This document shows positions 20,546 to 31,325 of a DNA stretch of 33,121 bases, one piece after another. This stretch comes from Bacillus haikouensis (lineage in GTDB: Bacteria > Bacillota > Bacilli > Bacillales > Bacillaceae_B), in the NCBI RefSeq assembly GCF_013179555.1, contig NZ_JABMCR010000012.1, forward strand, positions 1-33,121, written 5' to 3'. Each line of letters opens with the position of its first letter. Position 1 is the first letter of the stretch. The position numbers and the translations under genes are program-made. The notes below the pieces were generated by a model. It searched no databases, was not told the DNA's origin, and was given only the letters and a program-made list of their open reading frames with translations.

Positions 20546-23500
20546 TGATGAAGCACCTCTCTATTCACAGGTTGAGAGGGAAGGGCCTCTGCAGAGAATG
20601 TCATTGATTCTATTACACGTAACAGCGCCTCGGCTGTATCCAGAGATGTGAGACAAGGTACTCCATTTTCAACTGATTCTCTTCGGATTCTGAAACCGTC
20701 GCGAGCAGGCTGTTTTCCTTTTGTCAATGTATTGATGACAAGCTGAGTTTCTCCACTTTGAATGATATCAAGAAGTGTCGGGCCTTCTGATCCAATCTTA
20801 TCCACCTCCCGAACAGCTATTCCTTCCTTCATCAATTGCTCTCCTGTTCCTTTAGTAGCAAGGATTTGATACCCGATGTTCACGAACCGTTTGGCCAGTA
20901 GTACCGCTTCATCTTTGTCCTTATCGGCAACCGTCATAAGGACTGAACCGTGCTCTTTCATTTCCATGCCGGCAGCCACCATTCCTTTGTAAAGAGCTTT
21001 CTCAAGCGTAAGGTCTTTGCCCATGACTTCACCGGTGGATTTCATTTCAGGTCCCAAAGTGATGTCGACTCTTCTAAGCTTTGCGAAAGAGAAGACTGGA
21101 ACCTTTACATATACTCCCTGCTTTTCAGGTATTAATCCCGATTCGTACCCTTGCTCCGAAAGCGAGATTCCAAGGATTGCTTTCGTTGCCATATTCGCCA
21201 TCGGAATATTTGTTATCTTACTGATGAATGGCACCGTCCGGCTTGAGCGCGGATTCACCTCCAGGACATAGATCTCACCTTTTGAGATCACATATTGAAT
21301 ATTGAGCAGTCCGATAATATTCAGCCCTTTTGCCAGGCGGGCAGTGTAATCTACTAAGATTTCTTTCTGTTCTCCGGTAAGCTGCTGTGGAGGATACACT
21401 GCGATTGAATCTCCTGAATGGACTCCAGCCCGTTCGATATGCTCCATAATTCCAGGGACAACGACGTCGACACCATCTGAAATCGCATCTACTTCAATTT
21501 CTTTCCCTATTAGATATCGATCGATCAGCACAGGGTGCTGGGGATTTACTTTTACTGCATTCTCCATGTATTGAAGGAGTTCTTCTTTTCTATAAACGAT
21601 TTCCATCGCCCTGCCGCCGAGTACATAAGACGGCCTTACAAGAACGGGATAACCGATTGATTCCGCTATTTCAAGCGCCCCTTCAACTGACACGGCAGTT
21701 TTCCCTTTTGGCTGAGGGATTCCCAGTTCGTTGAGAGTATGCTCGAATTTGTCACGATTTTCTGCCCGATCCAGATCCTCAAGTGAAGTACCAAGAATCG
21801 TGACACCCCTTTTAACCAGTTCTTCAGCGAGGTTGATGGCAGTCTGTCCTCCAAACTGTACGACAACACCTTTTGGTTTTTCCAAATCTATGATGTGCAT
21901 CACATCCTCGACAGTGAGCGGTTCGAAATATAACTTATCTGAAATACTAAAATCCGTAGAGACGGTTTCAGGGTTGTTATTCACGATGATCGCTTCATAT
22001 CCTGCTTCTTTGATAGCCCAGACGGAATGAACGGTAGCATAATCAAATTCCACTCCCTGTCCAATCCGGATAGGGCCTGAACCCAGTACAATGACGCTTT
22101 CCCTGTCGGTGACCCTGGATTCATTTTCATCCTCGTAAGTCCCGTAGAAATATGGGGTTTCAGATTCAAACTCGGCAGCACATGTATCGACCATTTTATA
22201 AACCGGGATCAGACTATTTTCTTTTCTCCACTGATAGACTTCATATTCTGTACTTCCCCACAGATTGGCAAGAGTAATATCAGAGAAGCCAAGACGCTTA
22301 GCTTTTTGCCCAAGTTCGATGTTGAATGGTAAATCCCTTAAATCTTTTTCAAACTCTACAATTCTATTCATTTTATAAAGGAAGAATAGGTCGATCTTGC
22401 TCCAATCATGTATCGTTTCGATTGTCACGCCTCTTCTCAGAGCTTCACCGACATAGAAGAGCCGCTCATCCCCTGCTTTTCGTATTCTTTTCTCAATCCA
22501 CTGATCTGTCATCTGCTCAGCATCGCTCAATTCCATGTGATACGTATTGCTCTCTAAAGAACGAATTGCTTTCAACAGGGATTCCTCGAACGTCCTTCCG
22601 ATTGCCATAACTTCACCTGTTGCCTTCATTTGAGTTCCAAGGTTGCGTTTTGCAGCTTCAAATTTGTCAAATGGCCAGCGCGGGATTTTCGTTACGACAT
22701 AATCAAGTGCAGGTTCAAAAGCAGCATATGTTTTCCCGGTTACAGGGTTCATCATTTCATCCAATGTAAGGCCAACTGCAATCTTCGCGGCCAGTTTCGC
22801 AATCGGATAGCCTGTTGCTTTCGATGCTAGTGCAGATGATCGGCTGACCCTCGGATTCACTTCGATAATGTAATACTGAAAGCTGTCGGGATCCAATGCA
22901 AGCTGAACATTACAGCCCCCTTCTATCCCTAATGCACGGATGATCTTCAAGCTGGTATTCCGGAGCATTTGATATTCTCTGTCGCTTAAAGTCTGGCTCG
23001 GAGCAACTACAATCGAATCCCCGGTATGAATTCCAACTGGATCGATGTTTTCCATGTTACACACCACGATTGCATTATCCGCTGCGTCTCTCATGACTTC
23101 ATACTCAATTTCCTTGAACCCTGCGATGCTCTTCTCAAGGAGACATTGTGTGACCGGGCTGTATTTCAATCCTGAGGTTACAATTTCAATCAATTCTTCT
23201 TCATTGTGACAGATTCCACCGCCTGTCCCCCCAAGGGTATAAGCTGGTCTTACAATCACCGGGAAGCCAACCCCGTCCACAAAATGAAAAGCTTCGTCCA
23301 CATTGTGTATGATCTCGCTTTCTGGCACTGGTTCATTAAGTTCATTCATCAGGCTTCTAAACAAGTCTCGGTCTTCCGCTTTTTCGATGGCAGATAGTTT
23401 TGTTCCCAGTATTTCAACTCCGCACTCTTCTAACACCCCGGATTTGGAGAGCTCAACAGCCAGATTCAAGCCGGTTTGCCCTCCCAAAGTCGGCAGTAAG

Positions 23501-23754
23501 GCATCCGGGCGCTCTTTACGTATGATCCTGCTCACAAATTCGAGAGTCAGCGGCTCAATGTACACTTTGTCTGCCATTTCAGCGTCTGTCATGATCGTGG
23601 CCGGATTTGAATTTACCAGAATGACGCGGTAGCCCTCTTCTTTAAGTGCGATACAAGCCTGGGTTCCTGCATAGTCGAATTCCGCTGCTTGTCCTATAAT
23701 GATCGGTCCGCTTCCAATTACCAAGATGCTTTTTATATCTGTACGTTTAGGCAT
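20542..23754 (-). CDS. carB: Carbamoyl-phosphate synthase, pyrimidine-specific, large subunit
   Basis: Makes carbamoyl phosphate from bicarbonate, two ATP and ammonia supplied by the small subunit. In B. subtilis this is PyrAB. The 1070 residues (1071 in B. subtilis) form two homologous ATP-grasp halves: the first begins [20 protein letters not shown] with [10 protein letters not shown], the second [20 protein letters not shown] with [11 protein letters not shown]. An MGS-like allosteric domain follows at about the last 130 residues. The chosen ATG (23754, [10 protein letters not shown]) has AAAGGAG 7 bases upstream and overlaps the end of carA by 8 bases. A longer frame from 23778 would run through the ribosome site. 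Confidence 0.97.
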
Positions 23755-24838
23755 GTTGAAGCTCCTTTCTTTTCTCATCTTCCATTAATTTAAGGAAATC
23801 ATCGAATAAATAATTTGAATCCTCCGGACCTGGTGATGCTTCCGGATGATATTGAACCGTGAATGCAGGATAATCAAGATGCTTCAATCCTTCCACAGTT
23901 CCATCATTGATGGCAATATGGGTGACCTTAAGCCTTGTTCCGGCCAGGGAATTTTCGTCTACTGCATAGCCGTGGTTTTGAGAAGTCAAGGCTACTTTCC
24001 CTGTCTGTAAGTCTTTCACCGGATGGTTCCCTCCGCGGTGTCCAAATTTCATCTTGAAAGAATCCCCCCCGCATGCCAGGGCGAATAATTGATGACCCAG
24101 GCAGATTCCGAATAGAGGAATTTCACCGATCAATGTCTTGATGGTTTCAATCGCCTGAGGTACATCTTTTGGATCTCCGGGTCCATTCGACAGCATGATG
24201 CCATCCGGCTGCATCCTGCGGATCTCTTCTGCTGATGTATCAAAAGGAACAACTATCACGTCGCAATTCCGTTTATTCAGCTCCCTTAATATTCCATGTT
24301 TCATTCCAAAATCCATTAGGACTACTCTAAATCCTCTACCGGGACTTGCATAAGCTGTTTTTGTTGATACCTGGTTTACTTGATCTCTTCTCAAAGTGGT
24401 CTCATGCAGCGTTTCAAGGACAGATTCCGCTTCCAATTCTGCAGAACAAATGATTCCTTTCATCGCTCCGTGCTGCCGAATAATGCGTGTTAATTTTCTT
24501 GTATCGATTCCTGTTATTCCTGGAATCCCTTTTACTTTCAATAACTCATCCAACGTCGACTCATTTCTCCAATTTGAAGCGAAGTCTGCCACTTCCCTCA
24601 CGATGAAGGCTTTAATCGCCGGAGTGATTGATTCGAAATCATCGCGATTTATACCATAATTCCCTACCAATGGATACGTTAGCGTAACCAGCTGTCCGCA
24701 ATAAGATGGATCCGAAAGAATTTCCTGATAGCCTGTCATACTTGTATTAAATACAACTTCTCCGACAGATTCCTTATTTGCACCAAAACCTTCACCAATG
24801 AAAACTGTCCCATCATCTAATATTAGTTGTCTTTTCAT
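23747..24838 (-). CDS. carA: Carbamoyl-phosphate synthase, pyrimidine-specific, small subunit
   Basis: Glutamine amidotransferase subunit (PyrAA in B. subtilis) that feeds ammonia to CarB. The 363 residues have an N-terminal CPSase domain ([32 protein letters not shown]). The class I amidotransferase domain follows, with the nucleophile Cys in [16 protein letters not shown] and the His/Glu pair in [11 protein letters not shown]. The ATG overlaps the pyrC stop by four bases and is preceded by GGAGG. Because it lies in a PyrR-type operon, I assign it to pyrimidine rather than arginine synthesis. Confidence 0.97.
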   Translation of the reverse strand: MKRQLILDDGTVFIGEGFGANKESVGEVVFNTSMTGYQEILSDPSYCGQLVTLTYPLVGNYGINRDDFESITPAIKAFIVREVADFASNWRNESTLDELLKVKGIPGITGIDTRKLTRIIRQHGAMKGIICSAELEAESVLETLHETTLRRDQVNQVSTKTAYASPGRGFRVVLMDFGMKHGILRELNKRNCDVIVVPFDTSAEEIRRMQPDGIMLSNGPGDPKDVPQAIETIKTLIGEIPLFGICLGHQLFALACGGDSFKMKFGHRGGNHPVKDLQTGKVALTSQNHGYAVDENSLAGTRLKVTHIAINDGTVEGLKHLDYPAFTVQYHPEASPGPEDSNYLFDDFLKLMEDEKRKELQHA

Positions 24839-26121
24839 CCTTCATTTCCTCCTTCATTCCATACAAGGGATCCTTGATAAAATGTAGCTGCCGGCCAGCC
24901 TTTGCACTCCCAGCCGTTGAATGGTGTGTTCTTCCCTTTTGATAAAAATCCTTGTGGATCAATTGCCTGTTCCCTTTTCAAATCAATCAGGGTTAGATCT
25001 GCATCTCCCCCTACTTCCAGTCGTCCAAATGGAAGATTAAACGCAGTACTTGGTTTACTCGTCATCCAGTCGATCAACTGCTTCAAAGTAAATGTCCCTT
25101 TTTCAACAAAGTGTGTATAGAGCAGCGGAAAGGCGGTTTCGAGACCGACGATTCCAAATGGTGCAAGCTGCATTCCTTCAGACTTTTCAGCTTCTGTATG
25201 AGGAGCATGATCGGTTGCGATGAAATCAATCGTTCCATCGAGCAAGCCTTCTATCAATGCCTCTCTGTCTTGTTTACCTCGGAGCGGCGGGTTCATCTTG
25301 AAATTTGAATCAAGACCGGGTATATCATCTTCACACAAAAGGAGATGGTGAGGTGTGACTTCCGCGGTTACGTTGATCCCTGCATTTTTTGCGTCTCTGA
25401 CCACTCTTACTGATTCCTTCGTCGATATGTGACATACATGGTAATGAACACCTGCGGCTTCAGCCAACAGCACATCCCGTGCTATATGTACGGCTTCACA
25501 AACCGAAGGGATACCGGCGATATCGTGCATTTCAGAAAATGTTCCTTCATGGACCGATCCCTTATTAATCAATGTGTTCTCTTCACAGTGAGCCACTATC
25601 GATGCATCGATCGCAGCCGCCTTCTTCATTGCTTCAAGCATCATGCCAGCGGATTGAACGCCTACTCCGTCATCCGTAAATGCAAATGCTCCATTTTCCT
25701 TTAAGGATGACAGGTCATTCAGCTGCTTCCCTATTTGTCTCTCGGTGATCGCCGCGTAAGGTAATACACGAATGCTTCCTGTTTCAGTAATCCTTTCATT
25801 TAAGGACTTCAGTGTTTCTGCCGAATCGGGTACCGGTCTTGTATTGGGCATCGCTGCAATGGTCGTGAAACCACCCTTAGCAGCAGATTTCGTTCCTGTT
25901 TCTATCGTTTCTTTGTGCTCTCCGCCCGGTTCTCTCAAATGTACATGGAGATCAACAAATCCCGGGGAAACCAATCGTCCATCCGCCTGGAACTCCTGAT
26001 GATCGGTATTATCCAGATTTACTCCCATTTCGGTGATTTTATTTCCTTGAATCTTAAGATCAATTGTCTCAAGTTCACCGTTATTATTTAAGATACTTGC
26101 ATTTCTGATTAACCAGTTCAT
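24835..26121 (-). CDS. pyrC: Dihydroorotase
   Basis: Zinc amidohydrolase that cyclises carbamoyl-aspartate to dihydroorotate. The 428 residues contain the metal-binding motif [15 protein letters not shown] (two His), VAHCEE, the later His in [11 protein letters not shown], and IATDHAPHT with the catalytic Asp. This is the class I (long) dihydroorotase form used in Bacillus. The ATG lies 15 bases downstream of the pyrB stop, with a GGGGG ribosome site. It ends in the ATGA overlap with carA. Confidence 0.97.
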   Translation of the reverse strand: MNWLIRNASILNNNGELETIDLKIQGNKITEMGVNLDNTDHQEFQADGRLVSPGFVDLHVHLREPGGEHKETIETGTKSAAKGGFTTIAAMPNTRPVPDSAETLKSLNERITETGSIRVLPYAAITERQIGKQLNDLSSLKENGAFAFTDDGVGVQSAGMMLEAMKKAAAIDASIVAHCEENTLINKGSVHEGTFSEMHDIAGIPSVCEAVHIARDVLLAEAAGVHYHVCHISTKESVRVVRDAKNAGINVTAEVTPHHLLLCEDDIPGLDSNFKMNPPLRGKQDREALIEGLLDGTIDFIATDHAPHTEAEKSEGMQLAPFGIVGLETAFPLLYTHFVEKGTFTLKQLIDWMTSKPSTAFNLPFGRLEVGGDADLTLIDLKREQAIDPQGFLSKGKNTPFNGWECKGWPAATFYQGSLVWNEGGNEG

Positions 26122-26136
26122 CTAAAAATCCCCCTG

Positions 26137-27143
<1,007 letters not shown>

Positions 27144-27159
27144 CACTTAAAAGGTGTTT

Positions 27160-28491
27160 CTATGCAACTTCATTTTTGTGAGGATGATCTTCTTCAAAAA
27201 GATTATTACTTCCTTCACTTTCCTTTCTGCCAGGCAGTACCAAATTGAGTACTACCCCAACAATCGCAGCAAGTGCCATTCCGGATAATGAAACCTCGTC
27301 ACTCACCTTCACAAATGCACCGCCAACCCCTATTACAAGGATGACTGAAGATATGATGAGATTTCGTTTGTTGCCAAGATCCACTTTATTATCAATCAGC
27401 ATGCGTAGTCCGCTTGAAGCAATGATGCCGAACAGGAGGATGGATACGCCGCCCATCACAGCTGATGGAATGGAGCTGATCAAAGCTGTTATTTTACCGA
27501 TGAAACCGAATGTGATGGCAAGAACTGCTGCCCCCGCTATAACGAATACACTGAAGACCCGCGTTATCGCCAACACTCCAATATTTTCACCATAAGTGGT
27601 ATTAGGGGGACCTCCTAATAAGGAAGCAATCACAGTTGCAACCCCGTCACCGAGAATCGAACGATGCAGTCCCGGTTTTTCTATGAAATTCCGTCCGACC
27701 ACTTTGCTTAATACCATCTGATCCCCAGTATGTTCTGCCAGGGTTACGAGGGCAATCGGCACCATGATCGATACAATCTCCCAAGAGAAGACCGGTGTAT
27801 AGTTCACAAAAGGTATGAAGAAGTCAGGCATCTGGAAGACAGGGGCATCGATCACTTTTTGAAAGTCAACCAGTCCGGCAAATGCTGCAATGATGTAGCC
27901 TCCAAAGATCCCTGCAAGAATCGGTACCATTCCAAGAAATCCCTTGAAATATATCGAGCAGATGACGGTGATTGCAAGTGTAGCCAGTGCCACCATGAAG
28001 TGAGTGCTGCTGTACTCGAGATTTTCAGCTCCAGGATTCTCATACATCGCCATATTTACTGCCGTTCCTGCCAGCCCAAGACCGATTACCATAATCACCG
28101 GTCCGACAACGATTGGCGGCAGGATGCGCATTAGCCACTTTAATCCCAGTTTTGATATAAGCAGGGCAACAATGCCGTAGACAAGTCCAGCCAGGAAGCT
28201 GCCCATCATTGCCGCTTCAGGACCTCCGAAGCTTTTGGCTGCCAGGATTGGAGCGATAAAGGCGAAGGATGAACCTAAGTAGGCAGGTATTCTGCCTTTC
28301 GTAATGAGCAGGTATGCCAATGTTCCCAATCCACTTGATATGAGTGCGACACCGGGACTCAATCCAACCAGGAACGGAACCAGAACCGTAGCTCCAAACA
28401 TCGCAAAAAGATGCTGTATGCTCAATGTAATCCATTTTCCAAGGTTCGGTCTTTCTTCTACATCCAACACGATGTTTTGATTTTCATTCAT
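27160..28491 (-). CDS. pyrP: Uracil permease (NCS2 family)
   Basis: Proton-coupled uracil importer in the cytoplasmic membrane. The 443 residues are strongly hydrophobic, with about 12-14 membrane segments. Family signatures include LSIQHLFAMFGATVLVPFLVG near the N-terminus, AYLGSSFAFIAPI, the M8 region LAEHTGDQ with the substrate-binding Glu, and GGPPNTTYGENIG in M10. The start ATG at 28491 has GGAGG 8 bases upstream. The longer frame from TTG 28509 would use the ribosome site itself as coding sequence. It sits between two PyrR attenuators, so uptake is coordinated with de novo synthesis. Confidence 0.96.
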   Translation of the reverse strand: MNENQNIVLDVEERPNLGKWITLSIQHLFAMFGATVLVPFLVGLSPGVALISSGLGTLAYLLITKGRIPAYLGSSFAFIAPILAAKSFGGPEAAMMGSFLAGLVYGIVALLISKLGLKWLMRILPPIVVGPVIMVIGLGLAGTAVNMAMYENPGAENLEYSSTHFMVALATLAITVICSIYFKGFLGMVPILAGIFGGYIIAAFAGLVDFQKVIDAPVFQMPDFFIPFVNYTPVFSWEIVSIMVPIALVTLAEHTGDQMVLSKVVGRNFIEKPGLHRSILGDGVATVIASLLGGPPNTTYGENIGVLAITRVFSVFVIAGAAVLAITFGFIGKITALISSIPSAVMGGVSILLFGIIASSGLRMLIDNKVDLGNKRNLIISSVILVIGVGGAFVKVSDEVSLSGMALAAIVGVVLNLVLPGRKESEGSNNLFEEDHPHKNEVA

Positions 28492-28525
28492 CACTTGTTC
28501 CTCCTTCAAACCTGTTGATTTTCAC

Positions 28526-28614
28526 AAAAAAATACCCTCTTTGCCCATGAGGATACAAAGAGGGTATAATAAGGTACACTTCTGCCACCCATCCTTTGTC
28601 AGCCTCACGGGACT
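28526..28614 (-). promoter_or_regulatory. PyrR-dependent attenuator between pyrR and pyrP
   Basis: The PyrR loop AGTCCCGTGAGGCT (28601-28614) matches the Bacillus consensus ARUCCNGNGAGGYU at every position. It is followed by a strong terminator: 12-base-pair stem ATACCCTCTTTG / CAAAGAGGGTAT (28532-28543 with 28556-28567) and a T-run on the minus strand. An antiterminator can form from sequence between the two. Confidence 0.93.
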
Positions 28615-28634
28615 AATCTTAAAAGGAATCTCTA

Positions 28635-29317
<683 letters not shown>

Positions 29318-29345
29318 GTATTAAAGGTATTATTCAATTAACTAA

Positions 29346-29374
29346 ATAGTACAGGTTGTTGTTTGTTTTGTCAA
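29346..29374 (-). promoter_or_regulatory. Sigma-A promoter of the pyr operon
   Basis: On the minus strand, TTGACA (29374-29369), a 17-base spacer and TACTAT (29351-29346) form a near-consensus sigma-A promoter. Transcription would begin near 29339, giving a leader of about 160 bases before pyrR that contains the first attenuator. The -35 box includes the TGA stop codon of rluD. Confidence 0.88.
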
Positions 29375-30282
29375 TGCTTATTTTTAAGCTGTGATATCAA
29401 CTCTTTGAATTCCTGTGGCGGCTCGGCCTCGAATTCCATATATTCATTCGTTCGCGGGTGATTGAAGCCCAATACGCCTGCATGAAGAGCCTGTCCATTG
29501 AGGCTCAATGTTTTACGGGGGCCATATTTAGGGTCTCCTGCAAGCGGATAACCGATATACTTCATATGAACACGTATCTGATGGGTACGTCCTGTTTCCA
29601 ATTCGCATTGTACTAAAGTAAAATCCTTGAATCGTTCCAGTACTTTAAAATGCGTAACTGCATTTTTCCCATTATCAACAACGGTCATACTTTGACGGTC
29701 TTTAGGATCACGCCCGATCGGTGCATCGATCGTGCCGTATTCATGGGGGATCAATCCGTGAACGACAGCGGTGTATTTCCTGGTAACAGTCTTTTCAACA
29801 AGCTGATTGACCAGGTGTTCATGTGCCAAATCATTTTTAGCTACCATCAATAAACCTGATGTATCTTTATCGATTCGGTGAACGATTCCGGGTCTTAGTA
29901 CACCATTGATGCCTGACAGGTCTTTACAATGATACATAAGTCCATTCACCATCGTACCTGAATAATGACCAGGTGCCGGATGTACAACCATCCCTTTCGG
30001 CTTATTCACAACAACTACATCCGCATCTTCATAAGAGATATCAAGATGAAGATTCTCCGGTTCGACATCCAATTCTTCCGGCTCTGGAATCGTGACAGTG
30101 ATCGTCGACTCCAAAGGACATTTATAGTTTGGTTTAACTTCCTCATCATTCACTTTAATATGTCCTTCTTTAATCCATTGCTGAACTTGTGAACGTGACC
30201 ATTCTTTATTCAATCCGCTTACTATCTTATCAATTCGTTCGCCCTGCTCATTCTGTTGTATGATGTGCTGAATTACTTCCAT
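29371..30282 (-). CDS. rluD: RluD-family 23S rRNA pseudouridine synthase (YlyB)
   Basis: Converts specific uridines of 23S rRNA to pseudouridine. The 303 residues comprise an N-terminal S4 RNA-binding domain ([23 protein letters not shown], about 15-75) and the RluA-type catalytic domain. The catalytic Asp is in [14 protein letters not shown], and the domain continues with [10 protein letters not shown] and GDPKYG. The ATG has AAGGAG 7 bases upstream and overlaps the end of lspA by 35 bases. The exact modified positions cannot be told from sequence; the Bacillus name is ylyB. Confidence 0.95.
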   Translation of the reverse strand: MEVIQHIIQQNEQGERIDKIVSGLNKEWSRSQVQQWIKEGHIKVNDEEVKPNYKCPLESTITVTIPEPEELDVEPENLHLDISYEDADVVVVNKPKGMVVHPAPGHYSGTMVNGLMYHCKDLSGINGVLRPGIVHRIDKDTSGLLMVAKNDLAHEHLVNQLVEKTVTRKYTAVVHGLIPHEYGTIDAPIGRDPKDRQSMTVVDNGKNAVTHFKVLERFKDFTLVQCELETGRTHQIRVHMKYIGYPLAGDPKYGPRKTLSLNGQALHAGVLGFNHPRTNEYMEFEAEPPQEFKELISQLKNKH

Positions 30283-30748
30283 TCTGTTTCTCCTTCTTTG
30301 CTTTTCGTTCGTCCAGATACATATAAATGATTAATAGCACTACCCCGATGGTCAATGATGCATCGGCAATATTGAAAATCGGGAAATCATAGGAAAAAAT
30401 ATATGTATTTAAAAAATCGACAACTTCTTTCCGAAAGACGCGGTCAATAAAGTTTCCAATCGCTCCACCAAGCATAAAAGCCAAGCTTATACTAAATAAC
30501 GACTGCCCTTTTGCATGGACTTGCATATAATACACAATACCTACAATCACTACTATCGTAATAATGTAAAAAAACCACATTTGTCCCTGGAGTATTCCCC
30601 ATGCTGCACCTTGATTTCGATGAGAAGTCAAATAGAAAAGATTTTCAATGATTTCTATGCTTTCCCCTTCTGTCATCTTCTTCACAACCAACCATTTCGT
30701 CAGTTGATCCAATCCTATTACAACCAAAGCCAATAAATAATAAAACAC
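30248..30748 (-). CDS. lspA: Lipoprotein signal peptidase (signal peptidase II)
   Basis: Aspartyl protease of the cytoplasmic membrane that removes signal peptides from diacylglyceryl-modified prolipoproteins. The 166 residues have four membrane segments. Conserved motifs are [28 protein letters not shown] and FNIADAS; the last two carry the catalytic Asp pair. I chose the GTG at 30748 ([10 protein letters not shown]), which has GGAGG 8 bases upstream. The longer frame from GTG 30763 would encode the ribosome site. The charged tail [12 protein letters not shown] is cytoplasmic. Confidence 0.95.
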   Translation of the reverse strand: MFYYLLALVVIGLDQLTKWLVVKKMTEGESIEIIENLFYLTSHRNQGAAWGILQGQMWFFYIITIVVIVGIVYYMQVHAKGQSLFSISLAFMLGGAIGNFIDRVFRKEVVDFLNTYIFSYDFPIFNIADASLTIGVVLLIIYMYLDERKAKKEKQNGSNSAHHTTE

Positions 30749-30787
30749 AAAGGCAACCTCCACATCGTAAGAAATGATTACCTTTGC

Positions 30788-30796
30788 ATTTTAGCA
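30788..30796 (-). promoter_or_regulatory. Candidate extended -10 promoter for lspA
   Basis: TGCTAAAAT on the minus strand lies 40 bases upstream of the lspA start, in the gap after ylyA. The TGN extension and a 5/6 -10 match are good, but no clear -35 box is visible, so this is tentative. Confidence 0.35.
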
Positions 30797-30832
30797 TAAA
30801 CAGTTGAATAAAGACACTTAATCTCAAGCCTT

Positions 30833-31138
30833 TTATGAAAGAATGTCTTTAAAATTGCCAGAACCCATTTGGATTTTACCGTAACGTTTCCATTCATTTG
30901 CTTCTGTTAATGAGGTAAGCGTCGGGTTCATTTTAATCAGATCAAATGGAATTTCTTCTCCGCTCATTTCACACAGTCCAAACCGGTTCTGATCCGCAAG
31001 CTGGAGTGCATGCCTTACGTCTGAAATTTCCTGATTTATATAATGCTGTATTAAAGGATGTTGAGATTGACTTGCCTCTAGCTCTTCCAAGGATGCAGTT
31101 AATTCTTGAATGATGGATGTGTATCGGTCATATGTCAT
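30833..31138 (-). CDS. ylyA: DksA/TraR-like protein YlyA, zinc finger degenerate
   Basis: Small protein in the position of B. subtilis ylyA, a DksA-like protein reported to act on RNA polymerase during spore development. The 101 residues from ATG 31138 begin MTYDRYTSIIQELTASLEE. A helical, coiled-coil-like N-terminal half is followed by the family's RFGLCEMSGEEIPFDLIKMNP segment. Classical members have CxxCG there and a second CxxC pair; here only one Cys remains (CEMS) and the second pair is absent, so it probably does not bind zinc. GGAGG lies 7 bases before the ATG. A longer frame from 31240 reads through this site. The function is inferred from position and family. Confidence 0.82.
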   Translation of the reverse strand: MTYDRYTSIIQELTASLEELEASQSQHPLIQHYINQEISDVRHALQLADQNRFGLCEMSGEEIPFDLIKMNPTLTSLTEANEWKRYGKIQMGSGNFKDILS

Positions 31139-31145
31139 CTTGATC

Positions 31146-31166
31146 CCTCCACTCTTAGTATGGAGG
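31146..31166 (-). promoter_or_regulatory. Hairpin covering the ylyA ribosome binding site
   Basis: CCTCCA (31166-31161 on the minus strand) is complementary to TGGAGG (31151-31146), which contains the ylyA Shine-Dalgarno sequence. The loop is 9 bases. The stem would hide the ribosome site in the mRNA. Confidence 0.45.
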
Positions 31167-31282
31167 TAAGTGTCAAAAAATTTGTCTTGCAAGATATAGT
31201 AATTATGGAATCGGGCTCCACAATGACGGTACAGAGCCATTTGTTGAAAAATGTTAAAGATTTCTTTTTTATCTGCATATAC

Positions 31283-31319
31283 AGAAAGACTGGTCCTTAA
31301 ATAACGGACCAGTCTTTCT
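31283..31319 (-). terminator. Hairpin terminator after ileS
   Basis: A perfect 14-base-pair stem, AGAAAGACTGGTCC (31283-31296) with GGACCAGTCTTTCT (31306-31319), has a 9-base loop and lies 7 bases after the ileS stop. The T-tract after the stem on the minus strand is poor, but the stem itself ends in TCTTTCT. Confidence 0.7.
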
Positions 31320-31325
31320 TGATTG

